Part shown: piece by piece, positions 24,704 to 34,192 of the stretch
How positions within the stretch are numbered: position 1 is the stretch's first letter
Layout of the letters: every line of letters begins with the position of its first letter
Assembly (NCBI GenBank): GCA_934569195.1
Contig: CAKTKB010000001.1
Location: 1-54,867 of the forward strand
DNA length: 54,867 bases
Direction: 5' to 3'
Origin: an uncultured Oscillospiraceae bacterium
GTDB lineage: Bacteria > Bacillota > Clostridia > Oscillospirales > Oscillospiraceae
Translations under genes and position numbers: made by a program
The notes under the pieces: generated by a model
What the model was told of the DNA's origin: nothing
Databases searched by the model: none
What the model saw: the letters and a program-made list of their open reading frames with translations, nothing else

Positions 24704-25123
24704 ATGGAGCAGACGGTTCGTGTGCGGGAGGTTTATCCCGACGGGACGGCGCTGGTGACTTGCAGCCGCGTCAGCGCCTGCTCGGGAGACTGCCATCAAT
24801 GCCGGGGCTGCGGCGCGGCCCCGGAGACCATCGAGCTGCGGGCGGTCAACGCCATAGGCGCCTGCGCCGGGGACTGGGTGCGGTTGCAGTCGGATTCCCG
24901 CGGGGTGCTGCGCGGCGCGGCGGTACTCTACAGCCTGCCCGTGGCGCTGTTCTTTGCCGGATTTGCTCTGGGGGCGGCGCTGCACGCTTCCGGCGCGGCC
25001 GTGGGCGGCCTGGGCTTTGCCGCGGGCCTGGTTGGTGCGGCGATCTATGACCGGCGCCTGGCGAAAAAAGAGACGGTATATACGATTACAGCCTTTGCGG
25101 ATTCGGACCGCCGGGGCGGATAA
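24704..25123 (+). CDS. RseC/MucC-family membrane protein
   Basis: A 139-aa protein with a Cys-rich N-terminal cytosolic part (six Cys between about residues 20 and 36, in the CSGDCHQCRGCG form) and two membrane helices (AVLYSLPVALFFAGFALGAAL and AAVGGLGFAAGLVGAAIY). This is the layout of RseC/MucC, known in proteobacteria for SoxR reduction and sigma-E control. Clostridial members have no assigned role; a redox or Fe-S function is an inference from the Cys cluster. It starts two bases after the cdaR stop, within the long operon. Confidence 0.75.
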   Translation: MEQTVRVREVYPDGTALVTCSRVSACSGDCHQCRGCGAAPETIELRAVNAIGACAGDWVRLQSDSRGVLRGAAVLYSLPVALFFAGFALGAALHASGAAVGGLGFAAGLVGAAIYDRRLAKKETVYTITAFADSDRRGG

Positions 25124-25140
25124 ACAGGAGGAACACGGCG

Positions 25141-26019
25141 TTGATAAAAAGTATGACCGGCTATGGCCGGAGTGTGCAGACCCTCCACGGACGGGAGTTT
25201 ACGGTGGAGATTCGTTCCGTAAATAACCGCTACCTGGATTGCACGGTGAAGCTGCCCAGGGCGCTGTCCTTTGCGGAGGATTCCGTAAAGCAGGCGGTAA
25301 AGGCAGCCGTGTCCCGGGGAAAGGTGGACGTGCTTGTGAGCCTGGATGCCGCCGGGACCCAGGCGGGTACGGTGAGCCTGAACTGCGGCATGGTGGAAGG
25401 GTATCTTGCCGCTATGCGGCAGATGGTTGAGCGGTACGGTGTGAAGGACGACGTGAGCGCGGCGGTGCTTTCCCGGCTGCCGGATGTGTTCACCGTGGAG
25501 AAGCCTCAGGTTGACGAGGCGCAGCTGCAGGAGGACCTGCTGAGTGTGGTCGCCCGGGCGCTGGAGGCGTACGACGCCATGCGCTGTGCCGAGGGACAGG
25601 CTATGGAGCGGGATCTGCGCAGCCGTGGGGAGACGATCCTGGGGCTGGTGGCCCGGGTGGAGGCCGGAAACGGGCAGACGGTCCGGGATTACCGGGCGCG
25701 CCTGGAGGCAAAGCTGCGGGAGGTCCTGGAGAATACGGCCATTGACGAGAGCCGGATTCTGACGGAGGCGGCCATTTTTGCGGATAAGGTGGCGGTGGAT
25801 GAGGAGACCGTCCGCCTGCGCAGCCACCTGGCACAGATGGATACCATGCTGACCGCCGGAGGCGACGTGGGACGCAAGCTGGATTTCCTCCTGCAGGAGA
25901 TGAACCGGGAGGCCAACACCATCGGCTCCAAATGCACGGATGTGCAGCTCGCCCGGATTGTTGTGGAGATCAAGGCGGAGCTGGAAAAAATCCGGGAGCA
26001 GACCCAGAACATTGTGTGA
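25141..26019 (+). CDS. yloC: YicC/YloC-family endoribonuclease
   Basis: A 292-aa member of the YicC/YloC family; homologues have been shown to be endoribonucleases. The N terminus MIKSMTGYG is nearly invariant, and the C-terminal DUF1732 block is clear ([21 protein letters not shown], then [15 protein letters not shown]). The start is TTG, supported by AGGAGG nine bases upstream and by the conserved first residues. It heads the block shared with Bacillus (yloC-remA-gmk-rpoZ) and follows the RseC-like gene by 17 bp. Confidence 0.95.
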   Translation: MIKSMTGYGRSVQTLHGREFTVEIRSVNNRYLDCTVKLPRALSFAEDSVKQAVKAAVSRGKVDVLVSLDAAGTQAGTVSLNCGMVEGYLAAMRQMVERYGVKDDVSAAVLSRLPDVFTVEKPQVDEAQLQEDLLSVVARALEAYDAMRCAEGQAMERDLRSRGETILGLVARVEAGNGQTVRDYRARLEAKLREVLENTAIDESRILTEAAIFADKVAVDEETVRLRSHLAQMDTMLTAGGDVGRKLDFLLQEMNREANTIGSKCTDVQLARIVVEIKAELEKIREQTQNIV

Positions 26020-26024
26020 CGGAT

Positions 26025-26288
26025 ATGAAGCTGATCAATATTGGATTTGGCAGTATGATTGCGGCGGAGCGGCTCCTGTCGGTGCTGGAGCCGGATTCGG
26101 CCCCCATTAAGCGGGTGATGCAGGAGGCCAGGGACAGAGGTATGCTGATCGATGCGTCCTATGGGCGCAGGACCCGAAGCGTTCTGCTGATGGATACCGA
26201 CCATGTGATTTTGTCCGCATTGACGCCCCAGGCCATTGAGGCCCGGTGGAATGGGCGTCAGGCGGCGGATGAGGAGGCGCTTTTGTGA
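26025..26288 (+). CDS. remA: RemA-family DNA-binding regulator (DUF370)
   Basis: An 87-aa protein; in Bacillus subtilis RemA is a ring-forming DNA-binding activator of biofilm matrix and osmoprotection genes. The family start [20 protein letters not shown] and [25 protein letters not shown] are clear. The ATG at 26025 gives the conserved N terminus; its SD is weak and translation may be coupled to yloC, which ends six bases before. The gmk GTG overlaps the stop as GTGA. Confidence 0.93.
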   Translation: MKLINIGFGSMIAAERLLSVLEPDSAPIKRVMQEARDRGMLIDASYGRRTRSVLLMDTDHVILSALTPQAIEARWNGRQAADEEALL

Positions 26289-26845
26289 GTGCGGGAAAAC
26301 TGTTTGTGATTTCCGGCGCGTCGGGAGTGGGAAAGAGCACGGTGCTCAGCCGGGTAATGGCGAAGCGCAAGGATTTGCTTTTTTCCGTTTCTGCCACGAC
26401 CCGGTCCCCCCGGCCGGGAGAGCAGGAGGGCGTGAGCTACTATTTCCTGTCAAAGGAAAAGTTTCAGCAGATGATACGCCAGGGAGCTTTCCTGGAGTAT
26501 GATGAACACAACGCCACGTTTTACGGCACACCCCGGGAGCAGCTGGAGGAAAAGCTGACCCGGGCGAATGTGGTGCTGGACGTGGAGCCGAACGGCGCGT
26601 TTGCCGTGCGGGAGAAGCGGCCCGATGCAACCTTGATTTTCATTATGCCGCCGAGTGAAGAGGAGCTTGCCCGCCGTCTGACCGGGCGCAATGACACGCC
26701 GCCGGAGCAGATTCGGATGCGGCTGGACCGGGCGGCGTGGGAAATGGCGCAGCGCACGGCCTACGACTATGTGGTCGTGAACGACCAGGTGGATCGGTGC
26801 GCCGAGGAAATTTTGCAGATCATCGCCCAAAAGGCGGATGAATAA
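26285..26845 (+). CDS. gmk: Guanylate kinase
   Basis: Phosphorylates GMP (and dGMP) to GDP with ATP. The 186-aa enzyme has the P-loop [10 protein letters not shown], the GMP-binding [11 protein letters not shown] with SYYFL, and the lid/catalytic region around [14 protein letters not shown] and RLTGRND. The family's usual 'D-x-Q-G' after VVLDV reads EPNG here, a mild departure. The start is GTG, overlapping the remA stop by four bases. Confidence 0.95.
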   Translation: MSAGKLFVISGASGVGKSTVLSRVMAKRKDLLFSVSATTRSPRPGEQEGVSYYFLSKEKFQQMIRQGAFLEYDEHNATFYGTPREQLEEKLTRANVVLDVEPNGAFAVREKRPDATLIFIMPPSEEELARRLTGRNDTPPEQIRMRLDRAAWEMAQRTAYDYVVVNDQVDRCAEEILQIIAQKADE

Positions 26846-26863
26846 AAATTGGAGGAACGAAAT

Positions 26864-27070
26864 ATGCTTTACCCCCCTGTTGCGGATTTGTTGAAGAATG
26901 TGGACAGTCGTTATCTGCTGGTGAATCTGGTGGCGCACCGCGCCCGTCAGATCGCAGCCGAGGCGGACGCACTGAATGAAGAGCTTCCGGATAAGCCTGT
27001 GACGATGGCCATCCGGGAGGTGGCCGAGGGCAAGCTCTCCGCCAGCGTGAAGGACGCGTACAAGAACTGA
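26864..27070 (+). CDS. rpoZ: RNA polymerase omega subunit
   Basis: A 68-aa small subunit that helps assemble the beta-prime subunit. The visible family core is YPPVADLLKNVDSRYLLVNLVAHRARQIA, with the C-terminal TMAIREVAEGKL. The ATG at 26864 follows GGAGG by eight bases; an upstream in-frame TTG is part of the SD itself. Its place after gmk is conserved in Firmicutes. Confidence 0.93.
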   Translation: MLYPPVADLLKNVDSRYLLVNLVAHRARQIAAEADALNEELPDKPVTMAIREVAEGKLSASVKDAYKN

Positions 27071-27091
27071 TCAAAAGGGGAGGAGACGGTG

Positions 27092-29542
27092 ATGGAGATT
27101 GCGAAAATTGCCGTTTCCGCTGCAACCTTTGCCATTGACAAGCCCTATTCCTACGCTGTGCCGGAGGGGATGACCCTGTCGCCGGGACAGCGGGTGGAGG
27201 TGAGCTTCGGCCGGGGAAACCGCCGGACGGAGGGAATCGTCCTGACCGTGGAGGCGGGAGATGCCCAGGGGCTGAAGCCTGTGGAGCGCTGCCTGGACGG
27301 GGAGCCGGTGCTGTCCCAGCTTATGCTGCATATGGCCGTGTTCCTGCGGGAGCGGTATTTCTGCACCTTTTTCGATGCCGCAAGGGTTATGCTCCCCGCC
27401 GGGCTATGGTTCCGGGAGAAGGAGATCTATTCCCTTGTTCCCGATTCCGGGTGGCAGGAGCAGACCTGCCGGCGCCCGGAGGCCCTGGCGATTATGCGGC
27501 AGCTGGAGGAGCTGGGCGGCCGGGCGGAGCTGAGCGCACTGCGGGCGGCGGCACCCCGGGAGGAGACGCTCCGGGAGGAGCTGCGCTATCTGACCGGGAA
27601 GGGCTGGATCCGCCGGGAGCAGAGCTTTCAGCGAAAAACCGGCGACAAGTCCGAGCAGGTCGCCACGCTGGCCGCCTCTCCGGAGGAGGCCATGGCTTAT
27701 GCCCAGCGCCGGCCCCGGTCCGCGGCAATGCAGCGCGCCGTGCTGGAGACGCTGTGCGCGGTGGGCAGCGTATCGGTGAAGGAGCTGTGCTATTTTACCG
27801 GCGCGCAGACGGCGACCGTGCGCCGCCTGGAGAAGCTGGGCTATCTTACCCTGACGGACAGGCCGGTCCTGCGCTGCCGGGAAATCGTACCGGCAAAAAT
27901 CGACGGTCCCCTGGTGCTGAGCCAAGAGCAGCAGGCGGCTTTCGATGGATTGTGCGCCCAGATGCGCCAAAGTACGCCCGGGACCGCGCTGCTGCACGGC
28001 GTGACCGGCTCGGGAAAGACGGCCGTCTACCTCCGCCTCATCCGCGCCTGCCTGGAGGACGGGCGCAGCGCGCTGCTGCTGGTGCCGGAGATTGCTCTGA
28101 CACCCCAGCTCCTCGGGCTGTTGGCGGCCCATTTCGGAGATCAGGTAGCGGTGCTGCACAGCGGCCTGCCGGCATCGGAGCGCTATGATCAGTGGAAACG
28201 CATCCGCTCCGGTCAGGCGCGGGTGGTCGCGGGGACCCGGTCTGCGATTTTTGCCCCCTGCGGCAGCCTGGGCCTGATCATCATAGACGAGGAGCAGGAG
28301 CACTCCTACAAGTCCGAGAACAGCCCCCGCTACTGCGCGGTGGAGACCGGGCTTTGGCGGGGGAGAAGAGAACACGCGCTGGTGCTGCTGGGATCGGCAA
28401 CGCCTACGCTGGAGAGCATGTACCGGGCGAAAAGCGGACTGTATAGCCTGTATACCCTGACCGGACGCTACAACGGGACGCAGCTTCCCGGCGTGGAGAT
28501 CGTGGACATGCGCCGGGAGCTGGAGGACGGAAACGATTCCGTGTTCAGCCGCGCCCTGGTGCAGGCCATTCGGGAGACGGCCGAGGCGGGCAAGCAGACG
28601 GTGCTGCTGCTCAATCGCCGGGGGAACAGCCGCGCCCTGGTGTGCGTGGATTGCCGCGAGGCGCCGGAGTGCCCCCGATGCAGCGCCAGACTGACCTACC
28701 ACAGCGCGAATCAGCGGCTTATGTGCCATTACTGCGGCTATTCTCAGCCGGTACCCGAGCGATGCCCCCGGTGCGGCGGCCCTCTGAAAACCATCGGCTG
28801 CGGCACGCAGAAGGCACAGCAGGAGCTGGAGGCGCTGCTCCCGGGGATGGAGATTCTGCGCATGGATACCGATACGGTAAGCGCGGTGCATACCCATGAG
28901 AAAATCCTGGAGCATTTCCAGGCGGACCATGTGCCGGTCCTGTTGGGTACGCAGATGGTTGCCAAGGGACTGAACCTGCCCAACGTGACGTTGGTCGGGG
29001 TGCTGGACGGGGATCTGGGGCTGTATGCCGGTTCCTTCCGGGCGTCGGAGACGACCTTTGATATGCTGACCCAGGTGGTGGGACGCGCCGGACGGGGAGA
29101 TACGCCCGGCCGGGCCATCATCCAGACGCTCTCGCCGGAGAACCCGGTGATCACACTGGCGGCAGCTCAGGATTATGCGGGCTTTTACGAGCTGGAGCTG
29201 CCCCTGCGGCAGATGCAGAAGCTGCCGCCCTTTGGCGATCTGGTCACACTTACGGTGACCGGTCCGGAGGAGGGCAGAGTCCTGCGGGGGGCGGTCAAGC
29301 TCCGGGACAGTCTGCTTTACCTGCTGCGGCAGGAGCCGTACTGCCGGGAGCCGTGCGGCGTCCTGGGACCGGCCCCCTGCCCGGTGCCGAAAATCAACTA
29401 TCATTTTCGGTATTGGCTGACGCTCCGCTGCAAATTGACCCGCCCCCTGGGGCAGCTGATCGCCCATCTGCTGCGGCAGTTTGCCCAGGACCGGGAGAAT
29501 CGGGGTATTTCGGCCTTTGCTGATGTAAACGGATTTGACTGA
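27092..29542 (+). CDS. priA: Primosomal replication restart helicase PriA
   Basis: An 816-aa 3'-5' DNA helicase that reloads the replisome at stalled forks. Features in order: N-terminal 3'-DNA-binding domain (DKPYSYAVPEGM), helicase motif I GVTGSGKTAVYL, LLVPEIALTPQLL, the DEEQEH box and LLGSATPTLES. A zinc-binding insert with eight Cys (from CVDCREAPECPRC to CPRCGG) follows, then LLGTQMVAKGLNLPNVTLVGVL. The ATG at 27092 and a GTG three bases before share one SD; ATG is preferred. In Bacillus coaBC lies between rpoZ and priA; it is missing here. Confidence 0.96.
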   Translation: MEIAKIAVSAATFAIDKPYSYAVPEGMTLSPGQRVEVSFGRGNRRTEGIVLTVEAGDAQGLKPVERCLDGEPVLSQLMLHMAVFLRERYFCTFFDAARVMLPAGLWFREKEIYSLVPDSGWQEQTCRRPEALAIMRQLEELGGRAELSALRAAAPREETLREELRYLTGKGWIRREQSFQRKTGDKSEQVATLAASPEEAMAYAQRRPRSAAMQRAVLETLCAVGSVSVKELCYFTGAQTATVRRLEKLGYLTLTDRPVLRCREIVPAKIDGPLVLSQEQQAAFDGLCAQMRQSTPGTALLHGVTGSGKTAVYLRLIRACLEDGRSALLLVPEIALTPQLLGLLAAHFGDQVAVLHSGLPASERYDQWKRIRSGQARVVAGTRSAIFAPCGSLGLIIIDEEQEHSYKSENSPRYCAVETGLWRGRREHALVLLGSATPTLESMYRAKSGLYSLYTLTGRYNGTQLPGVEIVDMRRELEDGNDSVFSRALVQAIRETAEAGKQTVLLLNRRGNSRALVCVDCREAPECPRCSARLTYHSANQRLMCHYCGYSQPVPERCPRCGGPLKTIGCGTQKAQQELEALLPGMEILRMDTDTVSAVHTHEKILEHFQADHVPVLLGTQMVAKGLNLPNVTLVGVLDGDLGLYAGSFRASETTFDMLTQVVGRAGRGDTPGRAIIQTLSPENPVITLAAAQDYAGFYELELPLRQMQKLPPFGDLVTLTVTGPEEGRVLRGAVKLRDSLLYLLRQEPYCREPCGVLGPAPCPVPKINYHFRYWLTLRCKLTRPLGQLIAHLLRQFAQDRENRGISAFADVNGFD

Positions 29543-29559
29543 AGAAAGAAGGAACGAAT

Positions 29560-30039
29560 ATGGGGCTTAGAAAAATTCTGACCGATAAGGAACCGGCGCT
29601 GCACAAGACCTGCAAGCCGGTGACGGCCTTCGACGGCAAGCTGCACCGCCTGCTGGACGATATGCGCGAGACGCTGGAGCAGGCGCAGGGCGTCGGCCTG
29701 GCGGCGCCTCAGGTGGGAATCCTGCGGCGCATCGTGCTGGTGGATAACGGCGAGCAGGTGCTTGAGCTGGTGAATCCGTCGCTGGTGGAGACCTCCGGCG
29801 AGCAGATCGGCGCAGAGGGCTGCCTGAGCGTACCGGGTAAGTATGGCCTGGTCAAGCGGCCGGATTATGCCAAGGTACGCGCCCAGGACCGGAACGGCGT
29901 GTGGTTTGAGACGGACGGCCGCGGATTGACTGCCCGCTGCTTCTGCCATGAGCTGGATCACCTGGACGGTATTCTGTATACCGAGGTGATGGAGCGGTTC
30001 CTGACGGACGAAGAATTGGCGGAGATGGAAGAGGACTGA
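29560..30039 (+). CDS. def: Peptide deformylase
   Basis: Removes the formyl group from nascent N-formylmethionine. The 159-aa metalloenzyme has all three motifs: GVGLAAPQVG, EGCLSVPG (metal Cys) and HELDHLDG (two metal His and catalytic Glu). The length is typical of type 1 enzymes. GGAACG-type SD, 17 bp after priA. It pairs functionally with fmt downstream. Confidence 0.97.
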   Translation: MGLRKILTDKEPALHKTCKPVTAFDGKLHRLLDDMRETLEQAQGVGLAAPQVGILRRIVLVDNGEQVLELVNPSLVETSGEQIGAEGCLSVPGKYGLVKRPDYAKVRAQDRNGVWFETDGRGLTARCFCHELDHLDGILYTEVMERFLTDEELAEMEED

Positions 30040-30083
30040 GCGCCGGGGCTGTGCTCCCGGCAGAAAATGGGAGGTTTGGACGT

Positions 30084-30998
30084 ATGCGGGTCGTGTTTAT
30101 GGGAACGCCGGAAATTGCGGCGACCTGTCTGAAGAGAATCCTTGACGACGGCTTTCAGGTGGTCGGGGTGTATACACAGCCGGACCGTCCTCGGAATCGG
30201 GGAATGAAGCTGGCCTTTTCTCCGGTGAAGGAGGTGGCCCTGGCCCATGACCTGCCGGTATTCCAGCCGGAGAGCTTCCGGGACCCGGAGACGGTGCAGA
30301 CCCTGGCCGGGCTGAAGCCGGATGTGGTGGCGGTGGTGGCTTACGGCCGGATCCTGCCTCAGAGCGTGCTGGATGTGCCGGTCCGGGGCTGCATCAATAT
30401 CCATGCCAGTCTGCTGCCGGCCTACCGCGGTTCTGCGCCCTATCAGTGGGCCGTCCTGGACGGAAGGCCGGAGACGGGCGTGACGGCCATGTATTTGTGC
30501 CGGGAGATGGACGCGGGCGACATGATCGACGCGGTTTCCACACCGATCGATCCGGACGAGACGGCGGGCGAGCTGCTGGACCGGCTGGCGGAGCTGGGCG
30601 CGGGACTGCTGAGCAGGACCCTGAGCCGGTTTGAGGCCGGGCCGGTGCCGGGGACGCCCCAGGACGGGGCGAAGGCGACCTACGCCCCCATGCTGGATAA
30701 GAGCATGTGCGCCATCGACTGGAATCAGCCTGCCCGGGTCATCCACAACCGGGTGCGGGGCCTGAATCCCTGGCCGGTGGCTACGGCAGAGCTGGCGGGC
30801 AGACGCTTCAAGATTTACCGGACGGCGGTGGTGGAGCAGGCCCCCGCCGCGGCGCCGGGGAGCATTCTGGGACTGCGCAAGACCGGACTGCTGGTTGCGT
30901 GCGCGGACGGAGCCGTTGAAATTCAGATTTTGCAGGCGGAAGGCGGCAAACGCATGAGCGCGCCGGATTATTTCCGGGGCCATCCATTGGAGGGGTGA
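30084..30998 (+). CDS. fmt: Methionyl-tRNA formyltransferase
   Basis: Formylates initiator Met-tRNA using 10-formyl-THF. The 304-aa enzyme begins MRVVFMGTPEIA and carries the catalytic NIHASLLPAYRGSAPYQWA and GVTAMYLCREMDAGDM. The C-terminal OB-like tRNA-binding domain starts near NRVRGLNPWPVA. The ATG at 30084 follows GGGAGG; upstream in-frame codons are not conserved. It ends two bases before the rsmB start. Confidence 0.97.
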   Translation: MRVVFMGTPEIAATCLKRILDDGFQVVGVYTQPDRPRNRGMKLAFSPVKEVALAHDLPVFQPESFRDPETVQTLAGLKPDVVAVVAYGRILPQSVLDVPVRGCINIHASLLPAYRGSAPYQWAVLDGRPETGVTAMYLCREMDAGDMIDAVSTPIDPDETAGELLDRLAELGAGLLSRTLSRFEAGPVPGTPQDGAKATYAPMLDKSMCAIDWNQPARVIHNRVRGLNPWPVATAELAGRRFKIYRTAVVEQAPAAAPGSILGLRKTGLLVACADGAVEIQILQAEGGKRMSAPDYFRGHPLEG

Positions 30999-31000
30999 AT

Positions 31001-32320
31001 ATGGGAGCCAGAGAGACGGCACTGGATGCATTGATCGCCTGCCGGAAGCGGGCGGCGTGGTCCAACGGTGTGCTGAAGGATTATATCGAGCGGGATCGGC
31101 TGGATCGCCGGGACGCGGCGCTGGCTACCCGGTTGTGCTACGGCGTGCTGCAAAACCGGGATCTTCTGGATTTCTTTTTGCAGCAGCTTCTGACCGGCAG
31201 GGTCAAGGATCTGCACCCCGTGGTGCGGGATATTCTCCACCTGGGGCTGTACCAGATTTACGAATTGGACAAAATTCCCAGCTCCGCGGCGGTGAACGAG
31301 TCGGTGCAGCTGACCAAGCGCTACTGCAAGTGGCAGCGCTCGGCGCCGGGGCTGGTCAATGCCGTGCTGCGCAGCGCGGTCAACACCCGCGGTACGCTGA
31401 AAATGCCGCAGACCCTGGCGCAGCGCTACAGTCATCCGCAGGAGCTGGTGGATTTGCTGGCGGAGTATGTGGGGCAGGATCGCCTGGAGCCGATGCTGGC
31501 GGCCAATAACGACACGCCCCAGACGGTCGTACAGGTCAATACCCTGCGCACGACGACGGAGGACCTGACCCGAAGCCTGGCCCGGGAGGGCGTGACGGCG
31601 CTGCCGCACCGGTGGATGCCGGACTGTCTGGTGCTGTCCAATACCGGCAGCCTGGAGAAGCTGGAGGCTTTCCGCCAGGGGCTGTTTTATGTCCAGGATG
31701 CGGCGGCCCGGCTGTGTGTGATGTGCGCGCAGATTCCCGTGGGGGATCAGGTGCGGGTTCTGGACTGCTGTGCCGCCCCCGGGGGAAAGACTTTCGCCGC
31801 GGCAATCGCCATGGGCGGAAAGGGAAAAATTCGCGCGGCAGACATTCACCGCCATAAGACGACGCTGATTCAGAACGGCGCCCGGCGGCTTGGACTGGAA
31901 AACATTGTGGTGCGGGAGCAGGATGCGACGGAGAATCATCCGGCCTGGGCCGACAAGATGGATGTGGTGCTGGCGGATGTGCCTTGCTCCGGCTACGGGA
32001 TTATCCGCAAGAAGCCGGATATCCGCTACAAGAGCGTGGAGGATATGGCGCGGATGCCGGAGCTTCAGCTTCGGATTCTGCTGAAGCAGGCGGACTATGT
32101 CAAGCCGGGCGGCGTGCTGCTGTATTCCACGTGTACGCTGGTGCGCCGGGAAAACGAGGGCGTTGTGGAGTCCTTCCTTCGGACGAGAAAGGACTTTGCG
32201 GCGGAGCCGATGGCGCTTCCCGCGCCGTTTCCCGTGAATACCACCGGGATGCTTACGCTGGTGCCCGGTGAATATGATACGGACGGGTTCTTCATTTGCC
32301 GTCTGCGGAGGAAAGCATGA
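31001..32320 (+). CDS. rsmB: 16S rRNA m5C967 methyltransferase RsmB
   Basis: SAM-dependent RNA cytosine-5 methyltransferase of 439 aa. The N-terminal NusB-like RNA-binding domain (ARETALDALIAC to LVNAVLR, about residues 3-130) is followed by the catalytic domain with the SAM site LDCCAAPGGKT, the motif IV Cys in DVPCSGYG and motif VI Cys in STCTLVRREN. The ATG at 31001 has GGAGGGG upstream. The stop overlaps the rlmN ATG as ATGA. Confidence 0.95.
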   Translation: MGARETALDALIACRKRAAWSNGVLKDYIERDRLDRRDAALATRLCYGVLQNRDLLDFFLQQLLTGRVKDLHPVVRDILHLGLYQIYELDKIPSSAAVNESVQLTKRYCKWQRSAPGLVNAVLRSAVNTRGTLKMPQTLAQRYSHPQELVDLLAEYVGQDRLEPMLAANNDTPQTVVQVNTLRTTTEDLTRSLAREGVTALPHRWMPDCLVLSNTGSLEKLEAFRQGLFYVQDAAARLCVMCAQIPVGDQVRVLDCCAAPGGKTFAAAIAMGGKGKIRAADIHRHKTTLIQNGARRLGLENIVVREQDATENHPAWADKMDVVLADVPCSGYGIIRKKPDIRYKSVEDMARMPELQLRILLKQADYVKPGGVLLYSTCTLVRRENEGVVESFLRTRKDFAAEPMALPAPFPVNTTGMLTLVPGEYDTDGFFICRLRRKA

Positions 32321-33348
32321 ATCTGAAATCCATGACGCTGCCGGAGATGCAGGCCGCGCTGAAGGAGCTGGGGCAGCCTGCATTCCGGGCAAAGCAGCTC
32401 TACGGTTGGCTTCACCGGGGTGCCACCTCCTATGAGGCAATGCACAATCTGCCCAAGGAGCTGCGCGCCGTGTTGGCGGAGCGCTGCCCGCTTGTGCCGC
32501 CGCAGGCGGTTCGCAGGCAGGAATCGGCCCGGGACGGCACGGTAAAGTATCTGTGGCGCCTGGCAGACGGGAACTGCGTGGAGACGGTGCTGATGCGCTA
32601 CCACTACGGCAATACCGTGTGCATTTCCTCCGAGGTCGGCTGCCGGATGGGGTGCGCCTTTTGCGCGTCTACCCTGGGCGGGCTGGTCCGCCGGCTGGAG
32701 CCTTATGAAATGGTGGACCAGGTCCTGTTTACTCAGGTGGATTCGGGACTGCCGGTTTCCCACATTGTGCTGATGGGGATCGGCGAGCCGCTGGATAATT
32801 TTGACAATGTGATGCGTTTCCTGGAGCTGATCAACAGCCCGGAGGGAATGCACATCTCCATGCGGCATATCAGCCTGTCTACCTGCGGCCTGGTGCCAGG
32901 GATCGATGCGCTGGCGGAGAGAAAGCTCCAGCTTACCCTGTCCGTTTCCCTCCATGCGCCCAACGATGCCATTCGCAGCCGGATTATGCCGGTGGACCGG
33001 GCATATCCCATTGATGCGCTGCTGGCGGCCTGCCGGCGGTATTACGCGGCCACAAGCCGCAGAATTTCCTTTGAGTACGCGATGATCGACGGCGTAAACG
33101 ACAGCCCGGAGAACGCCAGGGAGCTGCTGACCCGGCTGCAGGGCCTGCCGGCGCATGTGAATCTGATTCCGCTGAACCATGTGGAGGAAAGCCCGCTGAA
33201 GCCCAGCTCCCGGCAGGCGGTAGCCCGGTTTCAGCAGATTCTGGAGGACGGGGGCACTCCGGCGACGGTGCGCCGTTCGCTGGGCGGAGACATCGATGCC
33301 TCCTGCGGCCAGCTTCGCAGAAAGTATACCACGCAGAACGGCGAATAG
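32317..33348 (+). CDS. rlmN: Dual-specificity 23S rRNA/tRNA adenine-C2 methyltransferase RlmN
   Basis: Radical-SAM enzyme that methylates A2503 of 23S rRNA and A37 of some tRNAs. The 343-aa protein has an N-terminal helical domain (QPAFRAKQLYGWLHRG), the radical SAM cluster C-x3-C-x2-C in CRMGCAFCAS, GIGEPLDN and VSLHAPND. A conserved C-terminal Cys lies in the DIDASCGQLRRKY stretch that forms the methyl-carrier site. Coupled to rsmB. Confidence 0.97.
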   Translation: MNLKSMTLPEMQAALKELGQPAFRAKQLYGWLHRGATSYEAMHNLPKELRAVLAERCPLVPPQAVRRQESARDGTVKYLWRLADGNCVETVLMRYHYGNTVCISSEVGCRMGCAFCASTLGGLVRRLEPYEMVDQVLFTQVDSGLPVSHIVLMGIGEPLDNFDNVMRFLELINSPEGMHISMRHISLSTCGLVPGIDALAERKLQLTLSVSLHAPNDAIRSRIMPVDRAYPIDALLAACRRYYAATSRRISFEYAMIDGVNDSPENARELLTRLQGLPAHVNLIPLNHVEESPLKPSSRQAVARFQQILEDGGTPATVRRSLGGDIDASCGQLRRKYTTQNGE

Positions 33349-33436
33349 GAAACGCCGTCCCCGGCGCTTGGGCGGACCGAAGCGCTGCGGACAGGGCTTC
33401 CTGTCAGAAGCTTACTGAAAGAAGGGGGGACATTCC

Positions 33437-34168
33437 GTGCAATATTGGGGCCTGACCGACCCGGGCTGTGTCCGGACGCAGAATCAGGATTCCTATCAGA
33501 TTGAGCAGCTGGACCGCAGCAGCCTGCTGTGTGTTGTATGCGACGGCATGGGCGGCGCAAAGTCCGGCAATGTGGCCAGCGCGCTGGCGGTGGATGTCTT
33601 CATCCAGGAAATCCGCCGGAGCTGGAAGGCGGGACTGGAGCTGTGGCAGACCGACCAGATACTCCGCAGCGCCGTCAAGCTGGCAAACTTTACGGTGTTT
33701 GACCAGGCGCAGCAATTTGAGGAATTCAACGGAATGGGAACGACGCTGGTCGCCGCGCTGCTTCAGGGAAAGCAGGCGACGGTCATCAATGTGGGCGACA
33801 GCCGCGCCTACGGCATCAACGGGGAGGGAATCCGCCGGATTACCCGGGACCATTCCCTTGTGCAGATGATGCTTGAGCGCGGGGAGCTGACGCCGGAGCA
33901 GGCGCGGACCTATCCGGGAAAAAATCTGATTACCCGTGCCATCGGCACGGAGCCGATGGTGGAGAGCGACCTGTACCATGTCCCGATGGAGCGGGGAGAC
34001 AGTCTGCTGCTGTGCAGCGACGGACTGTCCAATATGATGGATGACCAGGAAATTCTGTTTGAGGTCGTCCACGGCGTGAACAAGCAGTTTTGCTGCCGGC
34101 GTTTGCTGGAAATTGCCAAAAACCGCGGCGCGCCGGATAATGTGACCAGTGTTCTGGTCATGATCTGA
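33437..34168 (+). CDS. prpC: PP2C-type serine/threonine phosphatase
   Basis: Metal-dependent phosphatase that reverses phosphorylation by the adjacent PASTA kinase. The 243-aa enzyme has the PPM motifs in order: TDPGCVRTQNQDSY, VVCDGMGGAKSGNVAS, GMGTTLVAALL, NVGDSRAYG, ITRDHSLVQ, LLLCSDGLSN and PDNVTSVLV. The start is GTG with GGGGGG-type SD. It follows rlmN by 88 bp, in which I see no terminator, and precedes prkC by 24 bp. Confidence 0.96.
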   Translation: MQYWGLTDPGCVRTQNQDSYQIEQLDRSSLLCVVCDGMGGAKSGNVASALAVDVFIQEIRRSWKAGLELWQTDQILRSAVKLANFTVFDQAQQFEEFNGMGTTLVAALLQGKQATVINVGDSRAYGINGEGIRRITRDHSLVQMMLERGELTPEQARTYPGKNLITRAIGTEPMVESDLYHVPMERGDSLLLCSDGLSNMMDDQEILFEVVHGVNKQFCCRRLLEIAKNRGAPDNVTSVLVMI

Positions 34169-34192
34169 CACGACGCGAAAGGAGCCTATGCT

